IMG/VR virus record: IMGVR_UViG_3300032516_005626
Span: 1 to 35,693 of that record
From: a virus
Strand: one strand, 5' to 3'
DNA: 35,693 nucleotides
In this document: positions 21,631-29,028 of the stretch, piece by piece
How the letters are laid out: every line of letters begins with the position of its first letter
How positions within the stretch are numbered: the stretch's first letter is position 1
Position numbers and translations under genes: made by a program
The notes under the pieces: model-generated
Told to the model about the DNA's origin: nothing
What the model saw: only the letters and a program-made list of their open reading frames with translations
The model's database searches: none

Positions 21631-22508
21631 ACGCCTTCTCCCCAACTTAAAGGATTTCGAATAATTTGTTTAGGTTGTTTTTCTACAAATATTTGCTTCA
21701 TATCTTGAAGATATGGGTCCACTGTCGAAGGATGATGCAAATGAATACTTGTACAATTATAATCTGGAGTGATGGAATATCCTTTCGCCATTAATCTGCA
21801 AATCATATCAGAATCTTCATACCCATAACTAGTAAAAGATTCATCATACCCTCGCATCTCTTGAAGAACTTTCGTTTCAATTCCTAAGGCATAGGATAAC
21901 CAATTTGATATATTGTGGGCACCACTTAAAACATCTTTATGCAATTTCTCTGGATCTGATAATCCATTAATGCCTAAAGTAATTTGAAAAATTCCTCCAC
22001 CTAAAGCCTTATACTCTAGATCTCCTTGAACTTCAGGATTTAAATTGTGCTCTTTCAAAAAAGGAATAATTTCTGAAACACCGCGTTCAAGAATATCTCT
22101 TGTTGGACCTTTTGGAAAACCCAACACATATCCTGTTTTCCAACCCAGTCCACGTTCTGCAGCACGTTTTAAATAATCTCCGTTTACAATAATTTCGGGG
22201 TCTTTTTGAAAAAATATCTTAGATTGGCATCTTTTTATAGCATAATTTCGGATAAATGCGCTGTTCCGACATTTACTTCTTCCAGTATCTAAACTAAAAG
22301 AATATACACCTAAATCTTTCAGATGACTAAAATCATAATGACATAAATCGTTTCCAATTATAATAACCCAGTCATCTTTAGGCAGATGGGTAACCATGTT
22401 CCTAATTCCAAATTCAACCTGTTCAGGTCTATGGTAGTTAGGAATAAACATAACTATCCTACGGTCAGTTATTGACCAGTCAAAATTTTGTTGAACTGTT
22501 AACCCCAC
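21627..22508 (-). CDS. GT-A galactosyltransferase-type glycosyltransferase, paralog B
   Basis: The 293-residue protein parallels the gene at 19278: QQNFDWSITDRRIVMFIPNY, DDWVIIIGNDLCHYDFSHL, FIRNYAIKRCQSKIFFQKDP, and RGYDESFTSYGYEDSDMICR. Middle sections differ, consistent with a changed acceptor or donor. It seems to start at a GTG (22508), overlapping the previous gene's stop; there is no better ATG. It overlaps the methyltransferase downstream as ATGA. Confidence 0.78.
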   Translation of the reverse strand: MGLTVQQNFDWSITDRRIVMFIPNYHRPEQVEFGIRNMVTHLPKDDWVIIIGNDLCHYDFSHLKDLGVYSFSLDTGRSKCRNSAFIRNYAIKRCQSKIFFQKDPEIIVNGDYLKRAAERGLGWKTGYVLGFPKGPTRDILERGVSEIIPFLKEHNLNPEVQGDLEYKALGGGIFQITLGINGLSDPEKLHKDVLSGAHNISNWLSYALGIETKVLQEMRGYDESFTSYGYEDSDMICRLMAKGYSITPDYNCTSIHLHHPSTVDPYLQDMKQIFVEKQPKQIIRNPLSWGEGV

Positions 22509-23281
22509 CTTGAAGTGTCTCGCTTTCCATTATACAATTTAAATAGACGTTCCTTGTTCCTGTTCCATTCGGGGCAGCCCCCATGATATTTAGAACTTTT
22601 AGAATGCCATTGATGAATAACAAAACCCTTTGATGGATCAAGAATTTCAACCTTTAATCCACTTTCTTCTATTCTAAATAAAAATTCGTCGTCATCAAAA
22701 GCATAACCATCTGCAAAAAGTTCATCAAATCCCCCCAACTGATTCATGTTATTCCGAGACATAGCAGACAAAAAATGATATGGTATTTTACACCAACATT
22801 TATTTTTGGCTTCAGAAACTGTTTTAACTATTTTATCTGCCAATTCTACATTGTTGGAAATATTCAAAAATTCTTCAAATCTCGGATATTGATAAGATAT
22901 TTCAGTTAAACTAAGACAACAAGAAGCAACCAAATAATTTTGATTAGTCACATGTTCTCGAAAATATCCCAGTAAATCTCCTCCCACATGCACACATTCC
23001 GGAGTCTGAAGGCAAATGATATCCCCTTGAGCTTCTTTTATACCTATATTAAATGGAACACATGGATTTATCCACCAATGTTTTTCTGGGGGAATATATA
23101 TCACTCGAATAGGTAGGTTGATTCCTTGAATTGCTTGTGTTGCTAATTGATCTGGATTACTAGCATCATCAATAATAATAATTTCTAAGTCAGATTTATT
23201 TTGACAATAATGCTCAATACTCCGCAAAGTTATTCTTGTTTGTTGCAATCTATTATGATAAGTCATCACCAAGGAAATCAT
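22499..23281 (-). CDS. GT2 family glycosyltransferase
   Basis: The 260-residue protein begins MISLVMTYHNRLQQTRITLR and has LEIIIIDDASNPDQ near residue 34, INPCVPFNIGIKEAQGDIIC near 70, LGGFDELFADGYAFDDDEFL near 190. It is a standard GT2 (GT-A fold) with the IDDAS and DDxE features. The start at 23281 has GAGAGA about 5 nt upstream; the longer frame to 23365 has none. Its upstream neighbour is an HNH endonuclease, which breaks an otherwise continuous glycosyltransferase run. Confidence 0.85.
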   Translation of the reverse strand: MISLVMTYHNRLQQTRITLRSIEHYCQNKSDLEIIIIDDASNPDQLATQAIQGINLPIRVIYIPPEKHWWINPCVPFNIGIKEAQGDIICLQTPECVHVGGDLLGYFREHVTNQNYLVASCCLSLTEISYQYPRFEEFLNISNNVELADKIVKTVSEAKNKCWCKIPYHFLSAMSRNNMNQLGGFDELFADGYAFDDDEFLFRIEESGLKVEILDPSKGFVIHQWHSKSSKYHGGCPEWNRNKERLFKLYNGKRDTSRWG

Positions 23282-23374
23282 TTTCTCTCTTTCAATAGAT
23301 TTTTTAAATATTGTTTTTATTAAACCATTGGAAAATATAATTGATCCAAAAAATAGTGTATCCAAAAATCCCTA

Positions 23375-23992
23375 TTATGATTTCTTTATATGACAGCTTC
23401 TACATAAACTTATAAAATTATCAAAATTAGTACAATCATTAGTTTCTTCATCATAATGAATATGATGAACATCTAAAACCCGACCATTTTCTTGTTCAAT
23501 TTTACCACAACTAGTGACTTGACAAATATAATTATCCCGTTCTCTAATTTTTTGCCTAAATTCTTCTGTGAAATTAGAATGATATGATGGATAATTTCCA
23601 CTACAACAGGAACCATCTATATAATTTGGATTATTTTCACCTATTAGTTTACCTTTCCTAGAAACAGAAATTTTTGCAATAGTTTCTTCAGTATGGTGTT
23701 TCCCATACATTGGATGATTTTCTCCAGACATTTTATCTATAGCTTCCAAAGAATGGGTTTTTCCATACATTGGACCATTTTCTCCAGAAAAATCTGCGTG
23801 ATTTTCTTTTATTTTAGCAATAGATTTAACAGAATGGTGTTTCCCATAAAAAGGGTGTTTTTCTCCTCGGATCCCATATGCAGGACACAATTCTCCAGTT
23901 CTACCAAACATTGGATTCTTTTCCCCCTTTTTAGAATTTGATATATTGGTTATCCACTGGGCTCTTTTAATTGGGTCTTTAGGAGAAGACAT
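23375..23992 (-). CDS. HNH homing-type endonuclease with NUMOD3 repeats
   Basis: The 205-residue protein has four or five NUMOD3-type DNA-binding motifs: GEKNPMFGR near residue 23, GEKHPFYGK near 43, GENGPMYGK near 70, GENHPMYGK near 90 and a degenerate GENNPNY. The C-terminal HNH domain follows (FRQKIRERDNYICQVTSCGK, then VLDVHHIHYDEETNDCTNFD and LCRSCH). The two CxxC-type pairs (CQVTSC, CRSC) are likely structural zinc ligands. It stands alone between glycosyltransferase-type genes and looks like a mobile insertion. The ribosome binding site is weak (AAAGAAAG). No intron structure could be recognised. Confidence 0.88.
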   Translation of the reverse strand: MSSPKDPIKRAQWITNISNSKKGEKNPMFGRTGELCPAYGIRGEKHPFYGKHHSVKSIAKIKENHADFSGENGPMYGKTHSLEAIDKMSGENHPMYGKHHTEETIAKISVSRKGKLIGENNPNYIDGSCCSGNYPSYHSNFTEEFRQKIRERDNYICQVTSCGKIEQENGRVLDVHHIHYDEETNDCTNFDNFISLCRSCHIKKS

Positions 23993-24037
23993 TCTATACT
24001 TTCTTTTTCATAAAAACTAAATAAAATCTTAAAAATT

Positions 24038-24715
24038 TCATAAAATATTCCCTACATTCACATACAAAATGTATTTATTCAATTGACTTATATGAGAAGA
24101 ACTAAACACACATATTCCTCTCTCTTTCAAAATTTGAAAAGCTTCAGGATAAGGAGTTAAAAACTCATCTAGTTTATTTTGATAATCTAATGGATCTTTC
24201 TTTGAATAATCCTCATGATAGTGTGTTTCCCCATACGAAGTAGTAAAATCCAACCCTAAAAGATATATTTTTGTATAACCTAAAACAACAGCTAATTGTA
24301 AAGCAGAATAGCCAGAGTCACTACCATAATGAAAATCTTCAAAAGTTTTACCAATTCCACCATATTTTGTAGGATGAATTATTTTATCAAACAAAGTAAG
24401 ATCATACTTTAAACCAAATTTTTTGTCAATACAATGCTGCTCATCAATAAAAGTTTTGCGGTCCGGACTTAAAGCCAAAACAAAGTATTTTTCAGATGGA
24501 TGGTGAGTAAATTTTCTTCTAATTCCCAAATCTAAAGAATTCAAAACTCCACTTTTTAATAACCAAGTAAAATCCGTTGTAATAAAATACTTAGCTTTTG
24601 GTAACTTAAAAATGGATTGATTTATGGCAATAACATCCTGATTTAAAAGAATCTGAAAATCAAATTCTTTCAAACTTGGACCACCGCCTACAATATAACA
24701 TGCACCATCACTCAA
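24038..24715 (-). CDS. MptE/DUF115-like protein, paralog A
   Basis: The 225-residue protein has YIVGGGPSLKEFDFQ near residue 7, INQSIFKLPKAKYFITTDFT near 31 and SGYSALQLAVVLGYTKIYLL followed by GLDFTTSYGETHYHEDY. This is the layout of the 6-hydroxymethylpterin diphosphokinase MptE-like family (DUF115), related to the domain in Maf proteins that attach nonulosonic acids to flagellin. Phage copies are common and uncharacterised. It starts at a TTG (24715) behind AGGG. Its neighbour 24747-25490 is a diverged duplicate. Confidence 0.75.
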   Translation of the reverse strand: MSDGACYIVGGGPSLKEFDFQILLNQDVIAINQSIFKLPKAKYFITTDFTWLLKSGVLNSLDLGIRRKFTHHPSEKYFVLALSPDRKTFIDEQHCIDKKFGLKYDLTLFDKIIHPTKYGGIGKTFEDFHYGSDSGYSALQLAVVLGYTKIYLLGLDFTTSYGETHYHEDYSKKDPLDYQNKLDEFLTPYPEAFQILKERGICVFSSSHISQLNKYILYVNVGNIL

Positions 24716-24746
24716 AATTAGCCCTAATTTAGTTATACGAAGGAAT

Positions 24747-25490
24747 TTAGAAGCTTAAAAATGTTTTTATGGAAGATTTAGGAAATATTTGTAGGCTGCT
24801 ATCTGAACTTAAATTTACAACTTCTATACCCATTTCTAATATAGTAGGAGCAAATTCTTCTATGCAAGTTCGAAATTTGTCTAAATTAACCACAAAAGAT
24901 TTTTTATCTTGATTTGCGTATCCACTATGCCAATGAGTTTTTGAACCTTGAACCTTAAAATCATAACCCAATAAACCTATTCTTTTACAACCTAAAGCAA
25001 CAGCAAGCATTAAAGCTCCCATACCGCTATTATTCCCAGGATATAACCCCACATTTAAATCAAAACAAATTTCCTTCCTTGTTATTTCGTCCACAAAATA
25101 GATTCCTTCACAAAATCTATATGTGTGATCGTGCCGAATAAACAGTTTTATTCCACTATAAGCCAGCCATTCTTGGTGCAATTTATACTCTGGATCTCTC
25201 GGATTAACATTATTATACTGCACCAAATCGAAGAAATTATAATCCATTGCATAATTAACTTCTACAGAAAAACTTTGAAATGTCTTATTTATGCCTATGG
25301 TATGAAACCCCACAATTTGCCTGTAATCAAACCCTTCTAAGCTTGGGCCTCCACCCAATATAAAACATGTCTGGCCGGCCCAACTGTTGGAAGGAAGAAC
25401 ATCTGTAATTTTTTTAGCTAAACACCTACCATTTACAGGTTTAACTTTGACTACAGAAGTCCCATGAGAATGGTTAATTAAATTGCTCAT
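24747..25490 (-). CDS. MptE/DUF115-like protein, paralog B
   Basis: The 247-residue protein repeats the blocks of its neighbour: CFILGGGPSLEGFDYRQI near residue 42, INKTFQSFSVEVNYAMDYNF near 73, and NNSGMGALMLAVALGCKRIG followed by LLGYDFKV and THWHSGY. The N-terminal extension of about 35 residues is specific to it. No Shine-Dalgarno is visible. It is the first non-structural gene after the tail appendage genes and lies 12 nt from 25503-26555, so it is probably cotranscribed with tail genes. Confidence 0.75.
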   Translation of the reverse strand: MSNLINHSHGTSVVKVKPVNGRCLAKKITDVLPSNSWAGQTCFILGGGPSLEGFDYRQIVGFHTIGINKTFQSFSVEVNYAMDYNFFDLVQYNNVNPRDPEYKLHQEWLAYSGIKLFIRHDHTYRFCEGIYFVDEITRKEICFDLNVGLYPGNNSGMGALMLAVALGCKRIGLLGYDFKVQGSKTHWHSGYANQDKKSFVVNLDKFRTCIEEFAPTILEMGIEVVNLSSDSSLQIFPKSSIKTFLSF

Positions 25491-25502
25491 AAAATAATTT
25501 TC

Positions 25503-26555
25503 TTATCGTCCCACTACTCGCCAATGGATATTAACACCTGTAACATTCCCCAAACTTATAACAATCTGACTAACACTTTTAGAAATTAATATCGGAGAAT
25601 AATAAGTATTCCAGGGAGACTTTTCAACAGTTAATTGCACATTTCGAATTTCATTCGGAAAAGGAACAACAAAAGTAACCGTCTTATTAGAACCAGTATA
25701 GGCAGCAATACCATCTTTTTCGATCCTTCCGCCAGCAAAGGTATAACTTTCTCCACCTGAATAAGTGGTTGCCTCGTCTGGTTTTGGTTTTGCAATAAAA
25801 GCCCGAACATCAGTTATCCTACTTGCTGGAATACTTGTATCTCCATTGACCATTTGAACTTGTGCAACAACCAGTTTATCATTATAATCTGGAGCTACTG
25901 GAGAAACTGCAGCAGTTCCTTGCTGAATAGAAACTGTTCCATCAGTATCAACATAAACCAGATCTATTCTAGAATTAGGAGAACCAGGAACAGTAAAAGG
26001 ACCAACCCGCTGTTCTGGAACCAGAACATATCCAGAGCCATTATTGATTCTCCCGGATCTAATCCAAACATACAATCCAGAGTCAGCCTCAACCCTCAAA
26101 AATAAATTTTGAACATTAAGAAAAGTTCTATCTGTATAATCAAAACTTGTTAATGTGGATCCCACAAATACACATTTACCAATAATAATATCATTGGCTG
26201 CAGCGGCTGCAACAGAAGCCAAAGCGTGCACTTCCACATAATTAGAGGTAGATGCTGCGTAAGCCCAACGCAATGCCAAATATGGTGTGCCTGAAGAAAT
26301 GGATCCAGAGTCTAGTGTAGAAGCGTTAAGTGTAGCTGCAGAGGCTGTTCTAACACTAATTTGATTTGTGGTACCCTTAATTTCTGCAACCAATATGGAC
26401 AAAGTAACTTCTGAATCAGAAACTCTTGTTAAATACCCACCAGAATAAATTCCTGGTGGAAGAATACCTAAAAGTCTTTTTCCAAAATTTGCTCCAGTTG
26501 CTTCCAGGAAATACTGGAACGTGATGCTTTGAATTCCATGGTTTGTTATACCCAT
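25503..26555 (-). CDS. Tail appendage protein, paralog A
   Basis: The 350-residue protein starts MGITNHGIQSITFQYFLEAT behind AGGAG (26555). Features shared with the next gene include PPGIYSGGYLTRV, LALRWAYAAS, IIGKCVFVGS, LFLRVEADSGLYVWIRSGRI, SPNSRIDLVYVDTDGTVSIQ, and a conserved TAAVSPVAPDYNDKLVVAQV. The sequence is beta-rich and lacks enzymatic motifs. It resembles phage baseplate-to-fibre or short tail-fibre parts; the exact role is unknown. The C-terminus (about 265-350) is not shared with its paralog. Confidence 0.7.
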   Translation of the reverse strand: MGITNHGIQSITFQYFLEATGANFGKRLLGILPPGIYSGGYLTRVSDSEVTLSILVAEIKGTTNQISVRTASAATLNASTLDSGSISSGTPYLALRWAYAASTSNYVEVHALASVAAAAANDIIIGKCVFVGSTLTSFDYTDRTFLNVQNLFLRVEADSGLYVWIRSGRINNGSGYVLVPEQRVGPFTVPGSPNSRIDLVYVDTDGTVSIQQGTAAVSPVAPDYNDKLVVAQVQMVNGDTSIPASRITDVRAFIAKPKPDEATTYSGGESYTFAGGRIEKDGIAAYTGSNKTVTFVVPFPNEIRNVQLTVEKSPWNTYYSPILISKSVSQIVISLGNVTGVNIHWRVVGR

Positions 26556-26573
26556 TTTATCTCCTTTTAACAA

Positions 26574-27785
26574 TTATGTATTATGTGGTAATTCTATTGC
26601 GGAAAAAGTTCTTTCAAAACTTATCCCATCTTGATAAACAGTCCCAGAAATTCCGGTAGGTCGAGCCCATTGTACTTTTAACACATGAACTCCAGCAACC
26701 AAAGAATTTACCAACCATTGAACTGCAGCCCATTTTTCTAATCCTGTTAAAGAAGTATCAAAATAATTTCGCATAGCTACTGTGGGTGTGCCATCAATAG
26801 AAAATCTGAGATTAACACCATCTCCTCGAAACGCAGAAGAAAACAGAAGCAATAATTTTCCTCCTGTAGTGGTCATATTTATTGTCATATTATCCAAATC
26901 AGCAAAAGTTTCCGAAGCAATAGAAATATTTGTTGTTCCTGATGCTTGAGAAGCTTGCCCTAAAACACCACTCTTGATTTCCAATTCCCCAGTTGCATTC
27001 ACATTCAAAGTAGAATCATCCACAGGATAAGACATATTCGTAAAATCTCGAACATCCTCTATAGCAGAAGCAGCAATACTTAAATCCCCAGCAGACAAAG
27101 TTACTTCTGCTAGAACTAACTTCCCGACATAGTTTGGAGCTACCGGAGATATAGCTGCAGTACCCGAACTATCTATAGATACAGTTCCGGTAGTTCTGTC
27201 CACATAAACTAAATCTATCCTACTATTGGTGCCTGGAGGAACAAAAATAGTACTCTTTTGATCCGGGATTTGAATTGTTTCTTTTCCATTTTGAATCCGA
27301 CCTGCTCGAACTCTAACATATAATCCACCTTCTTCTGCAACTTCTACTTTCAAGAATAAATGCACAACAGCAGGATTGCTTCTCTCAGTATACAAAAATC
27401 CATTCAAAGCACCACCACCAGTAAAAGTACATTTACCCACAATCAAATCATAAGTTTGAATAGATCCTGAAGCAACAGCTAATAGTCCTATGTAATCATT
27501 ATTACTGCCTGTATAAGCCCAACGCAACACAATATAAGGAGCAGCGGATGAAACCACTAAGGTCACAGTCGTAGTTGTTTCCGCTCGAATTTGGTGAGTT
27601 CCATCCTCAATCTCACATTTCAACGCTGATATCCTTGCATGGGAAGTATCGACGACTGTCAGATAACCACCATCATAAATCCCTGTAGGACGGATATCAA
27701 CAAACCGTTCATTTATTTCTCTGGAATTACCTGCTGCACCAAATTTCAAAGAAATGTTTTGACCGCCAATATCTGTATAAGGCAT
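26574..27785 (-). CDS. Tail appendage protein, paralog B
   Basis: The 403-residue protein is a longer duplicate of its neighbour: RPTGIYDGGYLTVVDTSHAR, APYIVLRWAYTGS, LIVGKCTFTGG, LYVRVRAGRIQNGKE, TNSRIDLVYVDRTTGTVSID, AAISPVAPNYVGKLVLAEVT. A divergent C-terminal domain (about 270-403, with FADLDNMTINMTTTGGKLLL and FERTFSAIELP) probably gives it a different binding tip. AGGAG precedes the ATG. It lies directly after the gpI-like gene in the tail operon. Confidence 0.72.
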   Translation of the reverse strand: MPYTDIGGQNISLKFGAAGNSREINERFVDIRPTGIYDGGYLTVVDTSHARISALKCEIEDGTHQIRAETTTTVTLVVSSAAPYIVLRWAYTGSNNDYIGLLAVASGSIQTYDLIVGKCTFTGGGALNGFLYTERSNPAVVHLFLKVEVAEEGGLYVRVRAGRIQNGKETIQIPDQKSTIFVPPGTNSRIDLVYVDRTTGTVSIDSSGTAAISPVAPNYVGKLVLAEVTLSAGDLSIAASAIEDVRDFTNMSYPVDDSTLNVNATGELEIKSGVLGQASQASGTTNISIASETFADLDNMTINMTTTGGKLLLLFSSAFRGDGVNLRFSIDGTPTVAMRNYFDTSLTGLEKWAAVQWLVNSLVAGVHVLKVQWARPTGISGTVYQDGISFERTFSAIELPHNT

Positions 27786-27795
27786 CTTATATCTC

Positions 27796-29028
27796 CTAAC
27801 TTAGATCTTTTTTATAGATTTCGACCACAACTCGAAGTTCTACATCATTTGTCTTGTTTATTTTTGGGAAAGTAGAAAGTATCACTAAAGTACTTCCAAT
27901 GTAAAGTCCCAACTCACTCAAGTTATTCCCCACTGTCACTTTTGAAACTATAAATTCAAAAGAATATTTGTCATCAAAAATCGTTATATCGTCTGGATCT
28001 ATGCTTCCTGTCAAAACAGGATTTTGAACATCAGCAGTAGAATCAGATATCTGACTCGGATAATTTCCTGTTCCTAAAACCCAAGTTGTAATGCTTTTAA
28101 TAAATGATGTGAAATCATAATCAAAAATCATTGATCCATCATCAAAACTCCAAGCATCCCCACTCCCAACAGCGTCGAAATATTTAATTCCAAATTGCCA
28201 ATTCGCCGTTACTTTTGCTTTTATTCCACCATCTACTGTAATCACATTTCCAAATTCATCGGTTTTAGGATTCAAAAAAATAAGATAATGTGGTACAGTA
28301 TGAACAGGTCGAGTTTCCTCAACAAGAGTTGCAAAATTAGCTAAATAATTATTATACCACAAATAAGTCATGGAACCTTCTTCATAGGTTCTGTTAAGAA
28401 GAACTTCTACACCAAAATGTGGACTCTTATAATATGAACTATCTAATCCAGAAGGATTTTCGTCCTCTTCTCCAACAAACCAATCTGTCAAAACAAAAGT
28501 ACTGTAATCATTTGTATACATATCATACAAATTTACTGTATATCCAGAATTCATAGCTAAAATATCTATAGCTTGATAAGTTCCTTTTACTTTATACCAA
28601 TCAATAGCCTTAGACAGAATATCCTTAAATTCTGCTTCAGATGATTCATCTTCTGGTGGAAAATTAACACCAATTAGAGAACCTAAATGCCTTAAATAAT
28701 CAATAGAAGAAACAGTATTTGGGCTAAGCAATTTAACAATATCTCTGGTTTTAGAAAGATTTGCTCCAATCTGAAAACCACATTCTTTAACATAAGCCTG
28801 TAATATTTCTGAGGAATGGAATTTTTCTGGAATAAGATTCATCAAATCCAGAGCGATGACATGTGTAACATCGACTTCCAGTTCTGCAGTTATAACCATT
28901 TCAAGATCAAGATCTGCTTCTGGACGATGACGGTATGTAACGTCCATTGAGAATTCTACTTCTGCTTCTAAAATAGCATTAGCAAATTCGTCTAAATGCC
29001 AGCCTTGATCGAGTCGCCATTCAGCCAT
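27796..29028 (-). CDS. P2 gpI-like tail/baseplate protein
   Basis: The 410-residue protein has a middle part typical of the tail protein I family: VSSIDYLRHLGSLIGVNFPP, then SKAIDWYKVKGTYQAIDILA near residues 140-160, and VEETRPVHTVPHYLIF near 240, where members bind the baseplate. The N-terminal 80 residues are repetitive acidic and hydrophobic stretches. The C-terminal 130 residues (FDYDFTSFIKSITTWVLG to the end) are extra and may anchor the fibre. It lies between the Ig-domain protein and the appendage genes, in the usual J-I-fibre order. Confidence 0.8.
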   Translation of the reverse strand: MAEWRLDQGWHLDEFANAILEAEVEFSMDVTYRHRPEADLDLEMVITAELEVDVTHVIALDLMNLIPEKFHSSEILQAYVKECGFQIGANLSKTRDIVKLLSPNTVSSIDYLRHLGSLIGVNFPPEDESSEAEFKDILSKAIDWYKVKGTYQAIDILAMNSGYTVNLYDMYTNDYSTFVLTDWFVGEEDENPSGLDSSYYKSPHFGVEVLLNRTYEEGSMTYLWYNNYLANFATLVEETRPVHTVPHYLIFLNPKTDEFGNVITVDGGIKAKVTANWQFGIKYFDAVGSGDAWSFDDGSMIFDYDFTSFIKSITTWVLGTGNYPSQISDSTADVQNPVLTGSIDPDDITIFDDKYSFEFIVSKVTVGNNLSELGLYIGSTLVILSTFPKINKTNDVELRVVVEIYKKDLS

